From Pseudomonadota bacterium (GTDB lineage: Bacteria; Pseudomonadota; Alphaproteobacteria; SP197): DNA of 35,217 bases. Shown one piece after another: positions 8,376-15,930 of the stretch. Position 1 is the first letter of the stretch. Each line of letters begins with the position of its first letter. The DNA is taken from the NCBI GenBank assembly GCA_027592745.1, contig JAQCLG010000018.1, positions 1-35,217 of the forward strand, read 5' to 3'. Under the pieces are notes generated by a model. That model searched no databases, was not told the DNA's origin, and saw nothing but the letters and a program-made list of their open reading frames with translations. Both the position numbers and the translations under genes were made by a program.

Positions 8376-8510
8376 CACGCGGAGACGCGGAGATCGCGGA
8401 GGGAGGCAGGCGCCGCCTGGGGCCGGGGTCACGGGAAGAAGGGGTCGCGGATCGGGTTGGGTCGCGCGGACGGCCGGATGGCTTCTCCGCGAACTCCGCG
8501 GCTCCGCGTG
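8376..8510. repeat. Large inverted repeat made of GCGGAG units
   Basis: The left arm (8376-8401) contains three phased CGCGGAG units. The right arm (8485-8510) is its reverse complement at 24 of 26 positions. The arms flank an 83-base GC-rich interior without a coding signal. The element lies downstream of both tenA and dgcA and could fold into a long stem in RNA or DNA. Similar TCTCCGCGT/ACGCGGAG tandem patterns are widely seen as intergenic repeats; I infer a non-autonomous repeat rather than a gene. Confidence 0.65.
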
Positions 8511-8553
8511 CGACTTGCTTCGCCGCCCGGCCGGGATCACCGGAACGTGCCTC

Positions 8554-9537
8554 TCAGCCCCAGAGGTCGCGGGGGGCGGGGTGCATGATGTTGCCGTCGA
8601 AGGCGATGCCGGGGACGCGGTCCTGTTTCATCAGGAGGGGGCCGTCGAGGTCGACGACGCGGGCGCCCTGGGCGACCAGCATGGCCGGCGCCATGGCGAG
8701 CGAGGTGCCGACCATGCAGCCGACCATGATCTCCCGGCCCGCGGCGAGCGCGGCATCGCGCAGGGCGAGCGCCTCGGTCAGGCCGCCGGTCTTGTCGAGC
8801 TTGATGTTGACCATGCCGTAGCGGTCGGCCAGCGATGCGACGGTATCGCTGCCGTGGCAGCTTTCGTCGGCGCAGAGGATGACGGGACAGTCGATGCCGG
8901 CAAGACCGGCGTCGTCGCCGGCCGGCAGCGGCTGTTCGATCATCTCGACGCCCAGGGCGGCAAGGTCCTGGCCGATAGCCCTGAGCAACTCGACGCTCCA
9001 TGCCTCGTTGGCATCGACCACGAGGCGGGCGCCGGGGGCGCCTGTGCGGACAGCGGCGAGGCGTTCGAGCACCAGTTCGCCGTCGAGCTTGATCTTGAGC
9101 AGGGCACGGTCGGCGTTCTTCGCCGCGGCCGCCCCCATGGCTTCCGGGCTGTCGAGCGAAAGCGTGTAGGCCGTGACGAGATCGGCCGGTGCGTCCAGAC
9201 CGGCAAGCTGCCAGACCGGGGTGCCGGTCATGCGGGATTCGAGATCCCACAGGGCGCAGTCCAGCGCGTTGCGCGCGGCACCCGGCGCCATCAGGGCGAT
9301 GAGTTCGTGGCGGCTGGCGCCCTCCTCCACCGCGCGGTGTACCGCGGCGATCTCGGCGAGGCTCGATTCGATGGTCTGGTTGTAGCGCGGATAGGGCACG
9401 GCCTCGCCGCGGCCCTCGACGCCATCCTCGCCGATGGTCACGACGATGACGTCGGCGGCGGTCTTGGAACCGCGCGAGATGCGGAAGACCTGGGCGAGCG
9501 GCCAGGTTTCGTGAACGGCGGCGACGGTGCGGCTCAT
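8554..9537 (-). CDS. dgcA: N-acetyl-D-glutamate racemase DgcA (enolase-superfamily dipeptide epimerase-like)
   Basis: 327 aa of the mandelate racemase / muconate-lactonizing enzyme superfamily. The acid-base Lys pair is KIK (148/150), the metal ligands are Asp175 (VVDANEAW), Glu201 (IEQPLP) and Asp224 (CADES), and the opposite-face Lys lies in NIKLDKTGG (~246). The pattern is that of L-Ala-D/L-Glu epimerases, but its position downstream of a DgcN homologue supports DgcA. DgcA interconverts N-acetyl-D- and N-acetyl-L-glutamate after DgcN acetylates D-glutamate. It is cytoplasmic and Mg-dependent. The start at 9537 (MSRTVAAV) is preferred; the open frame upstream is repeat sequence. It is separated from dgcN by a 228-bp gap filled by the 9586 repeat. 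Confidence 0.85.
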   Translation of the reverse strand: MSRTVAAVHETWPLAQVFRISRGSKTAADVIVVTIGEDGVEGRGEAVPYPRYNQTIESSLAEIAAVHRAVEEGASRHELIALMAPGAARNALDCALWDLESRMTGTPVWQLAGLDAPADLVTAYTLSLDSPEAMGAAAAKNADRALLKIKLDGELVLERLAAVRTGAPGARLVVDANEAWSVELLRAIGQDLAALGVEMIEQPLPAGDDAGLAGIDCPVILCADESCHGSDTVASLADRYGMVNIKLDKTGGLTEALALRDAALAAGREIMVGCMVGTSLAMAPAMLVAQGARVVDLDGPLLMKQDRVPGIAFDGNIMHPAPRDLWG

Positions 9538-9585
9538 GACTCTCTCAATGCACTGGGGCAGTTGCCCGGTTTGCCGGTTCCCCGG

Positions 9586-9732
9586 GTCATCCCGGCCAAG
9601 CGACCCGGGCTTGCCCGAGGCGCGCAGAGCCGGGACCCATGCCGGAACGCCTGCACCTGCGCCGGCTCGCGTGGCAAGGTTCCGGCCTGGGTCCCGGCTC
9701 TGCGGGGGCAAAGCCCCCTTGTCCGGGATGAC
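9586..9732. repeat. Long imperfect inverted repeat (REP-like, full-length copy) between dgcN and dgcA
   Basis: The left arm 9586-9648 and right arm 9679-9732 pair over GTCATCCCGG, CAAG, GCAGAGCCGGGACCCA and GCCGGAAC, with a ~30-base loop. The right end CTTGTCCGGGATGAC recurs exactly at 25493-25507 and with one mismatch at 8328-8342. It sits inside the dgcN-dgcA operon and could act as an mRNA stem that lowers or stabilises downstream expression. GTCATCCCGG...CCGGGATGAC ends are common in alphaproteobacterial intergenic repeats. Confidence 0.75.
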
Positions 9733-9765
9733 GGACAAAGGAACGTGTGCGGGCGTTCACCACGC

Positions 9766-10773
9766 CTACATCTTGGCCAGGACGTCGACGATGGGGCCGA
9801 CGCCGCCGCGCAGGGGGTCGCAGCAAGGCATGCCGAAGCGGCGCTGGGTGTCTTCCATCCAGGCTTTGGCATCGTCCTGGCTCATCGCCGAGGTGTTGAT
9901 GCTGAAGCCGATCACCCGGGCCTTCGGGTTGGTCAGGTGCGCGGCGCGTTCGTTGATCTCGATGCATTCCTCCAGGGAGGGCAGCGCACGGCCCGGCACG
10001 CCGCGCATGTGCGGGCGGGTCGGCTCGTGGCACATCACCAGGGCATCGGCCTGCGCGCCATGGAGCAGGCCCAGGCTGACGCCGGCAAAGGAGGGGTGGA
10101 AGAGCGAACCCTGGCCCTCGACGACATCCCAGTGGTCGGGCGTGTTCTCCGGGGTCAGCCATTCGGTGGCGCCGGCGATGAAATCGGCGATGACGCCGTC
10201 GATCGCCACGCCCTCGCCGGCGATGAAGATGCCGGACTGGCCGGTGGCGCGGAAGGTGGCGTTGAGGCCCCAGGCCTTCATCTCCTTCTCGATGGCGAGC
10301 GAGGTGAACATCTTGCCCAGCGAGCAGTCGGTGCCGACGGTCAGCACACGCTTGCCGGCGCGCTCGTAACCCTTGCCGACCTTGAAGTCCTGGCTGGGCT
10401 GGCGCACGTCGAACAGGGTGCGGCCATGCTTGCGGGCGGCCTCGGCCAGCACCGGGATGTCGGCCATGCGCTTGTGCATGCCGGCCATGACGTCCATGCC
10501 CGCCTCCAGGGCGGCAAGGATCGTGGGCACCCAGTTGTCGGGGATGAAGCCGCCGGCGTTGGCGACACCCAGCAGCATGGTCTTGCAGCCGGCGGCCGCG
10601 GCTTCGGCCGGCGTCATGTCGGGCAGCTTGAGATCCTGGGTACAGCCTTCCAGGCGGATCTGCGCCCTGGCCTTCTCGGGACGCCAGATCTTGACGCCGG
10701 TGCAGCCCTTGATCGAAAGCTCGTCCTGGGCGTCGCCCAAGAACAGCAGATAGGGCGAACCCGCCTTTTCCAT
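9766..10773 (-). CDS. dgcN: D-glutamate N-acetyltransferase DgcN (DUF1611 family)
   Basis: 335 aa. The start at 10773 is preceded by AAGGA. The N-terminal half resembles a Rossmann-like DUF1611 domain, and the C-terminal half carries a P-loop-like GTDCSLGK (Lys154) as in DUF1611 proteins. Other typical segments are GQGSLFHPSFAGVSLGLLHGAQ and MCHEPTRPHMRG. DgcN acetylates D-glutamate in the cytoplasm and DgcA then racemises the product to N-acetyl-L-glutamate. The dgcN-dgcA order and strand match that known pair. The 101-bp gap to the upstream peptidase gene shows no obvious terminator, so it may belong to the longer minus-strand operon or have its own promoter. Confidence 0.85.
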   Translation of the reverse strand: MEKAGSPYLLFLGDAQDELSIKGCTGVKIWRPEKARAQIRLEGCTQDLKLPDMTPAEAAAAGCKTMLLGVANAGGFIPDNWVPTILAALEAGMDVMAGMHKRMADIPVLAEAARKHGRTLFDVRQPSQDFKVGKGYERAGKRVLTVGTDCSLGKMFTSLAIEKEMKAWGLNATFRATGQSGIFIAGEGVAIDGVIADFIAGATEWLTPENTPDHWDVVEGQGSLFHPSFAGVSLGLLHGAQADALVMCHEPTRPHMRGVPGRALPSLEECIEINERAAHLTNPKARVIGFSINTSAMSQDDAKAWMEDTQRRFGMPCCDPLRGGVGPIVDVLAKM

Positions 10774-10874
10774 GATCCCGTTCCTTTGCCGTTGTCGCCG
10801 CGCGGCACGATCCGCTCCAGCCCGTTTCGGCGCGATTTTACCGATTTGGCCCGCCGATGAAAGCCGTGCGGGCC

Positions 10875-11771
10875 TCAGCGGTGACGTTCGAGGAAATCGC
10901 CCAGCGTGGCGTGATAGGCCTGCGGTTCGTCGGCCGCGGGCTTGTGGCCGCTGTCGGCGAAGACGACCATTTCCGAGCCAGCGACCGCCTGGTGGATCAG
11001 GGCGCCTTCCTTGATCGTGATGTAGTCGTGCGCCCCGTTGAAGACGAGGCACGGGCGGTCGAAGCGCCGCAGGTCCTCGAGGCGCGACCAGTCGGCAAGG
11101 TCGCCGACGCAGGTGAACTGCGCCGGCCCCCAGAGGCCGTCCTGGATGGCGAGGTTGAGTTCGCCGCGGGCCTGCACGCGCCGCCCGCCGGTCGGCCGGC
11201 GGTCCTGGTGGCGCGTGTAGAAGAGCGTGCAGAAGGCCAGATATTCGGGATCGTCGAGGCTGCCTTCGGCCTCGTGGCGCTCGACCATGGCGAGGGTCTG
11301 CTCGCCGAAGGCGGCGATCAGGCGGCGCAATTCGGCCATGTGGAAGGGCATGTCGGCGCAGGTGTTGGCCGCAATGAAACTCTTCACCGCGCCGGGATAA
11401 CGGCAGACATAGTCGCAGCCCAGCCAGCCGCCCCAGGAATTGCCGAGCAGGTGGACGGGGCCGAGGTCGAGCGCCTGACGCACCGCCTCGACCTCCGCGG
11501 CGTAGCGCGCGACGGTCCAGAGCGTTCGGTCCTCGGGCCGGTCCGATGCCCCGGTGCCAAGCTGGTCGTGGGCGACGACGCGCCAGCCGCGATCGGCATA
11601 GGCGGCGTGGACCCCGCGGATGCCCTCCGAGGCGATGCCCGGCCCGCCGTTGACGAGGAACAGAACGTGCGGCCCGCTGCCGTAGCTGTAGACCGCGACC
11701 TCGCCGCCGGGTACCGCGACACGGCAGGTCGCATCGGGCCGGCGAGGCTCAGCCGGTGCGGCCGGCGTCAT
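10875..11771 (-). CDS. Alpha/beta hydrolase, proline iminopeptidase-like (S33)
   Basis: 298 aa. The S33 signature HGGPG appears as NGGPG (Asn41 for His). The nucleophile is Ser112 in GNSWGG, followed by the acid Asp in NGAHDY and the base His in DSGHKP, so the triad is complete. Proline iminopeptidase-type enzymes release N-terminal residues from short peptides or hydrolyse amino-acid amides. No signal peptide is evident. It begins one base after the TAXI gene stop (TGACATG), so the two are surely co-transcribed. With dgcN/dgcA downstream, a role in trimming a D-Glu- or peptide-derived substrate is possible but inferred. Confidence 0.82.
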   Translation of the reverse strand: MTPAAPAEPRRPDATCRVAVPGGEVAVYSYGSGPHVLFLVNGGPGIASEGIRGVHAAYADRGWRVVAHDQLGTGASDRPEDRTLWTVARYAAEVEAVRQALDLGPVHLLGNSWGGWLGCDYVCRYPGAVKSFIAANTCADMPFHMAELRRLIAAFGEQTLAMVERHEAEGSLDDPEYLAFCTLFYTRHQDRRPTGGRRVQARGELNLAIQDGLWGPAQFTCVGDLADWSRLEDLRRFDRPCLVFNGAHDYITIKEGALIHQAVAGSEMVVFADSGHKPAADEPQAYHATLGDFLERHR

Positions 11772-11772
11772 G

Positions 11773-12735
11773 TCAGAGCAGGCCCTGCCGGGTGAACCAG
11801 GCTTCGGCGGCGGGATGGAGCGGCGCCGAAAGCCCCTCCATCATCGTGGCGGGGTCGAGGGTCTCGAACACCGGATAACTCGTGCGCAGTTCGTCGAGGT
11901 TCTCGAAGATCATGGAGACGAAGTCGGAGACGACCTCGTCGGGCATTTCCGCACGGGTGACTACCGTGGCGTTGACGCCGTAGGTGACGACCCCCTGGTC
12001 GACGCCGCGGTAGAGCCCGCCGGGCACCTCGGTCATAACGTAGTAGGGCCGTTCGGCCACGAAGGCCTGCACCGCCGGCGAATCGATCGGGACGATGCGG
12101 ATCTCGACCGCGTCGGCGATGTCCTCGATGGCGATGGCGGGATTGCCGACGGTGTAGAAAAAGGCGTCGATCTTGCCCTCGATCAGGGCCTGGTTGGCCT
12201 CGTTCTGCTGCAGGCCCTCGGCCCGGATGTCGTTCTCGATGTCGATGCCATAGAGTTCCAGGATCTGTTCGGCGTTGACCCGGGCACCCGAGCCGGGATT
12301 GCCGAGGTTGACGCTCTGGCCGCGCAGGTCCTCGACGGTGCGGATCGGGGTCGCCGCGCGGGTCACCAGCAGCACGGTCTCGGTGTGCAGGCTGAACAGG
12401 CTGCGCAGATTCTCCAGCGGTTTCCTTTCCCACTCGTCCTCGCCGTTGAAGGCCTGGTACTGCACATCCGACTGGACGAAGCCGAAATCGAGCAGGCCGC
12501 GGCTGACCGCATTGACGTTGAAGACCGAACCCAGGCCCGGCCGGCCGATGCAGTTGTAGGTGCCGTCGGAATACCTGTTGATGATGTTGCAGGCGTAGAG
12601 CACGGCCTTGAAGTAGACGCCGGTGACCGCACCGCCGCCGAACAGCAGGTCCTGGGCCGCACGGGCGGGCGCGCCTGGGGCGAGCAGGCCGACGGCGACC
12701 AGAAGGGCGAGAACAACAAGGCGCAATCGACGCAT
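11773..12735 (-). CDS. TAXI-family TRAP transporter solute-binding protein
   Basis: 320 aa with a clear signal peptide (hydrophobic LVVLALLVAVGLLAPG, likely cleavage after ARA before AQD). The mature part has TAXI-type features: GGAVTGVYFKAV near the start, then GSVFNVNAVSRGLLDFGFVQSDVQY, RTVEDLRGQSVNLGNPGSGARVNAEQIL and EGKIDAFFYTVGNP. It is periplasmic. Characterised TAXI proteins bind glutamate, glutamine or 2-oxoglutarate, which would suit the dgcN/dgcA genes downstream. The fused TRAP membrane subunit is not in the window, so the protein is an orphan here. A GGGGG ribosome site lies ~9 bases upstream. Confidence 0.9.
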   Translation of the reverse strand: MRRLRLVVLALLVAVGLLAPGAPARAAQDLLFGGGAVTGVYFKAVLYACNIINRYSDGTYNCIGRPGLGSVFNVNAVSRGLLDFGFVQSDVQYQAFNGEDEWERKPLENLRSLFSLHTETVLLVTRAATPIRTVEDLRGQSVNLGNPGSGARVNAEQILELYGIDIENDIRAEGLQQNEANQALIEGKIDAFFYTVGNPAIAIEDIADAVEIRIVPIDSPAVQAFVAERPYYVMTEVPGGLYRGVDQGVVTYGVNATVVTRAEMPDEVVSDFVSMIFENLDELRTSYPVFETLDPATMMEGLSAPLHPAAEAWFTRQGLL

Positions 12736-12810
12736 CGGACGACCCCCTGAGCGAGAACGAGGCAGAGTAGCGCGAGACGGGCCAGCGGCACAGCCGCGGA
12801 TGCGACCCGG

Positions 12811-13599
12811 TCAGCCGCCGGCCGCGGCCCTGCCGGCCAGCCAGTCGGCGACCAGGGCCGCGATGGCCTCCGGGCGTTCGGGCAGCATGGCATGGCCCAC
12901 ACCCGGCAGATCGACCAGAGCGACACGCGCGCCCAGGGCCTGGCGCAGCAGGTGGCCGTTGCCCGGCGGGGCGACGATGTCGTCACTGCCCTGGATCACC
13001 AGCATGGGCGCGGTGCCGCCCTCCCACCAGTCCTCCAGGGGGGTGGCGGCATTGGCCGCGTCCTGGATCGAACGCGCCGCCTGCCACCAGCCGTCGAGCC
13101 AGACCGAGGCATCGGCTCCGGGGGCAAAGAACAACCGTGCCAGCACCTCCAGGCGGCGTCCCTCCGGCAGGGCGGTGTCGTAGAGCCGGGGATAGAGCTC
13201 CCACTCGGGCGGCAGGGGCAGCTTGCCGCCACAGGCCAGCAGGACGAGGCGGTCGACCAGATCGGGGCGGTCCGCGGCCAGGCAGCGGGCGATGCGCTGG
13301 CCGTTGGCATGGCCCAGGACATGGACCGGGCCGCTGCAGAGCCGTTCGACGACCAGGGCGGCATCGCCCGCCAGGTCGTGCAGGGTGACGCCTTCGACCG
13401 GGCCCGAACTCTGCCCGACGCCGCGCGGATCGAGCGCGATGGTGCGGTAACCCTGCGGCACCAGCCGGGCGCAGAGATCGTCGAAATCGGCCGCGCCGCG
13501 GCCGTGGGAGGGGATCATCACGATGTCGCGCCCCTGGCCGGAGACCCTGGCGGCCAGCCGCAGGGCGCCCTGCTCGACGATGACGGCCGCGGGTTCCAT
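12811..13599 (-). CDS. Alpha/beta-hydrolase-fold protein lacking the serine nucleophile
   Basis: 262 aa with the normal fold order: HGRGAADF oxyanion region, ALDPRGVGQSSGP, elbow, cap, VIQGSDDIVAPP (acid) and PGVGHAMLPE (His). The nucleophile elbow, normally GxSxG, reads GHANG, so Ala98 replaces the catalytic Ser while Asp and His remain. This suggests a non-hydrolytic activity (lyase, decarboxylase-like or binding), a water-activating mechanism, or a pseudoenzyme. It starts four bases after the CMD-family gene and is probably in the same operon as that gene and the SDR. Confidence 0.8.
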   Translation of the reverse strand: MEPAAVIVEQGALRLAARVSGQGRDIVMIPSHGRGAADFDDLCARLVPQGYRTIALDPRGVGQSSGPVEGVTLHDLAGDAALVVERLCSGPVHVLGHANGQRIARCLAADRPDLVDRLVLLACGGKLPLPPEWELYPRLYDTALPEGRRLEVLARLFFAPGADASVWLDGWWQAARSIQDAANAATPLEDWWEGGTAPMLVIQGSDDIVAPPGNGHLLRQALGARVALVDLPGVGHAMLPERPEAIAALVADWLAGRAAAGG

Positions 13600-13603
13600 G
13601 ATC

Positions 13604-14137
13604 CTAGTGGTCGTCCTCGTCGGGCACCTGCGAGGTCTTCAGGATCGTCGCCATGATGAAATAGACGCCGACGGTGAAGACGATGTCGAGCAGTTGCTGG
13701 TCGCTGAAGGCGGCGCACATGGCCGACCAGGTCGGGCGGGCGATCTCCTTGGCGGCGAACATGTCGTCGGCGGCGGTGAGCAGCAGGGCGTCCTCGTCGC
13801 TCCAGCCCGCGGCGGCGGCACCCAGGCGGACGCGGTCGATCTCCGCGTCGGCCATGCCGATGGCGCGCGAGCGCACAACGTGGTGGTCCCACTCGTAGGC
13901 CGAACCGGTGTTGTGCGCCGTGCGCAGGACGAGCAGCTCGCGCTGGCGCCCGCTCAGGCTGCTGGTCCGCACGATGTGGTTACGGAAGTCGACGTAGCTC
14001 AGCATCAGCGCCGGGTGGCGCGCGATGACGTTATGGATGTTGAGCGGCGTGCCGAGATCATCGAGCACGGGCCTGAGCGAGGCATCCCACTGCTCGGGCG
14101 GCAGGGGCGAGAGGCGGCCTGAAGCGGCATCGGTCAT
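13604..14137 (-). CDS. Carboxymuconolactone decarboxylase (CMD/AhpD-fold) family protein
   Basis: 177 aa. The central helix contains RELLVLRTAHNTGSAYEW followed by HHVVRSRAIG, the CMD-fold signature region. The CxxC of AhpD-like peroxidase partners is absent and replaced by SAYEW; the Glu and following His remain, as in the cysteine-less CMD subgroup. Those proteins are usually annotated as decarboxylases or left unassigned. The ribosome site AAGGA lies between the SDR stop and this start (11-bp gap), and the next gene follows after four bases. It probably acts with those enzymes on one small molecule. Confidence 0.82.
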   Translation of the reverse strand: MTDAASGRLSPLPPEQWDASLRPVLDDLGTPLNIHNVIARHPALMLSYVDFRNHIVRTSSLSGRQRELLVLRTAHNTGSAYEWDHHVVRSRAIGMADAEIDRVRLGAAAAGWSDEDALLLTAADDMFAAKEIARPTWSAMCAAFSDQQLLDIVFTVGVYFIMATILKTSQVPDEDDH

Positions 14138-14148
14138 GGCTGGTTCCT

Positions 14149-14949
14149 TCAGTTGCACTTGGCGGTGATGCCGCCATCGACCAGGAGCTGGGCGCCGGTG
14201 ACATATTTTGCCTCGTCGCTGGCCAGGAAAAGTGCGGCGTGGGCGACGTCCCAGGCATCGCCCATGTGGCCCATAGGTACCATGGCGTTGCGCTCGGCGA
14301 TCAGCTTGTCGCGGTCGCCGTCGCCGTACTGGCCGAGCAGGCGGGCCTCCACGAGCGGGGTGTGCATGAGGCCCGCGATCACGGTGTTGGCGCGGATCCT
14401 CTCGGGCGCATAACGCACGGCGACCTGCTCGGTGAACTTGTGCAGGCCGGCCTTGGCGGCGGTGTAGGCAATGTTGTCGCGGCCGAAGTAACGCACCCCG
14501 GCAAGCGAACTGACGTTGACGATGGCGCCGCCGCCCTGGGCCGACATCACGGGAATGGCGTGCTTGCAGGTCAGGAAGACGCTGGTCAGGTTGAGCGCGA
14601 TCTGAGCCTCCCAGACCGCCTCGTCCATGGTCACCGGATTGCCCGGCGCCGAACCCCCGGCGTTGTTGTGCAGCACGTCGAGCCGGCCGAAACGGGCAAG
14701 GCAGGCATCGACCGCGGCCTTGACCTGACCGCCGTCGGTGACGTCGGCCTGGAAGGTGGCGCACACGCCGCCCTCGTCGGCGATCAGCGCGGCGGTCACC
14801 TCGGCGGCGGCGAGATCGCGGTCGAGCGCGAAGACACGGGCGCCCTCGCGGGCAAACAGCACGCTGGCCGCCTTGCCGTTGCCCCAGCCCGGCCCGACCG
14901 ATCCGGCGCCGGTCACCAGCACCACCTTGTCCTGCAGACGCCCTGCCAT
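14149..14949 (-). CDS. Short-chain dehydrogenase/reductase
   Basis: 266 aa, started at 14949 because GGAGGGGG lies just upstream. The nucleotide-binding motif is TGAGSVGPGWGNGKA, a known SDR variant of TGxxxGxG. NNAG, the catalytic Ser of NVSSLAG and YTAAK follow, and the C-terminus YVTGAQLLVDGG is classical. It is an NAD(P)-dependent oxidoreductase of the cytoplasm with unknown substrate. It is the first gene of the minus-strand run SDR - CMD - alpha/beta hydrolase, and is transcribed divergently from the 2OG oxygenase operon across a 135-bp intergenic region. Confidence 0.88.
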   Translation of the reverse strand: MAGRLQDKVVLVTGAGSVGPGWGNGKAASVLFAREGARVFALDRDLAAAEVTAALIADEGGVCATFQADVTDGGQVKAAVDACLARFGRLDVLHNNAGGSAPGNPVTMDEAVWEAQIALNLTSVFLTCKHAIPVMSAQGGGAIVNVSSLAGVRYFGRDNIAYTAAKAGLHKFTEQVAVRYAPERIRANTVIAGLMHTPLVEARLLGQYGDGDRDKLIAERNAMVPMGHMGDAWDVAHAALFLASDEAKYVTGAQLLVDGGITAKCN

Positions 14950-15026
14950 GATCCCCCTCCGCGACGGCGGCGGACCTTGGCACAGCGCGGGGGCCACGCC
15001 AACGCCGGCAAATCGCGGCCGCGCCA

Positions 15027-15064
15027 TTGACGGCATGACGTTTTGCGCCTTGATTTGTCAAAAC
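15027..15064 (+). promoter_or_regulatory. Candidate promoter/operator for the 2OG oxygenase operon
   Basis: In the divergent gap 14950-15084, TTGACG (15027-15032) has a weak -10 (TTGATT) 17 bp downstream. It overlaps two inverted repeats: GTTTTG-N13-CAAAAC (15040-15064) and TTGA-TTTG-TCAA (15050-15061). The AT-rich character stands out from the neighbouring GC-rich DNA. A regulator binding here could control both this operon and the SDR operon. Confidence 0.4.
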
Positions 15065-15084
15065 ACCTGCCAACGGAGCGCGTG

Positions 15085-15930
15085 ATGAAGCCGTCTGCAG
15101 CGATCGAAGACCTGATCGACCTGGAGCGTTATCCGCTGGACCGGATCGGCTCGCCGGGCTGGCAGGCGCTGGTCGACGACTGCAAGCGACAGTATGTCCG
15201 CCAGGGTGCGGCCAACCTGCACGGCTTCGTGCGCGCCGATGCGCTGCCGCTGCTGGCGGCCGAGGCCAAGGCGATGCTGCCCAACGGCATCAAGAAGAAG
15301 CGCGTGCGCACCGCCTTCTTCCACGAGGACGAGCCGCAGTACCCGGAGGGCCATCCGCGGCGCCGGCAATGGCCCGACGACCTGCGCCAGCTCGCCTACG
15401 ACCAGATCGCGCCGGACGCCATGATCCGCACGATCTACGAATGGGGCCCGCTGACCGAGTTCATCCGCGTCGTCGAGGAACGCCCCACCCTCTACCGCAT
15501 GGCCGACGAGTTCCAGGCGCTGAACCTGACGGCCCTGGCCGACGGCGAGATGCAGCCCTGGCACTTCGACGCCAACGACTTCACCATCACCCTGCTGCTG
15601 CAGGCCAGCGAGGAAGGCGGCGCCTTCAACTACGCTACCGAACTGCGCGAGGACGGCAAACCCGACTACGACGCCATCGCCCACATCTTCGACGGCGACA
15701 TGAGCCTGGTGCGCACGCTGGAACGTTCGGCCGGCACGCTGACCCTGTTCCGCGGGCGCAACGCCTTCCATGTCGTGACGCCGGTCAAGGGCAGGGCCGA
15801 GCGCATCACCGCGATCATGACCTACGACGAGAAACCCGACTGCATCGCCAGCGAACGCGGCAACACCTTCATCTACGGCCCGCGCGTCGCCGAGATCTAC
15901 CGCGCCCGCAGGGAGGCCGCAGCACGATGA
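15085..15930 (+). CDS. 2OG/Fe(II) oxygenase, BesD-like amino-acid hydroxylase family (paralogue 1)
   Basis: 281 aa, start with GGAG 7 bases upstream. The iron facial triad is His160-Phe-Asp162 (PWHFDANDF) and His229 (NAFHVV); Arg240 (AERITAIM) probably binds 2-oxoglutarate. The pattern WHxDxxxFxxxLLLQ...GGxFxY...GTLTLFRGRNxxH is that of the radical amino-acid halogenase/hydroxylase group typified by BesD. The halogenases have Gly in place of Asp, so HxD here predicts hydroxylation. The substrate would be a free amino acid by family analogy. The next gene overlaps by four bases (ATGA) and is a paralogue of identical length. Confidence 0.8.
   Translation: MKPSAAIEDLIDLERYPLDRIGSPGWQALVDDCKRQYVRQGAANLHGFVRADALPLLAAEAKAMLPNGIKKKRVRTAFFHEDEPQYPEGHPRRRQWPDDLRQLAYDQIAPDAMIRTIYEWGPLTEFIRVVEERPTLYRMADEFQALNLTALADGEMQPWHFDANDFTITLLLQASEEGGAFNYATELREDGKPDYDAIAHIFDGDMSLVRTLERSAGTLTLFRGRNAFHVVTPVKGRAERITAIMTYDEKPDCIASERGNTFIYGPRVAEIYRARREAAAR

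Noticed and set aside
8376-8510. CRISPR array, because of repeated GCGGAG units
   Set aside because: The units are 8-9 bp apart with no spacers, and the arms are inverted rather than direct repeats; no cas gene is near.
8329-10860. Plus-strand open frame (843 codons) across the intergenic repeats, dgcA and dgcN
   Set aside because: It is antisense to two clear enzymes and runs through a repeat, with no coding-type composition or family motif.
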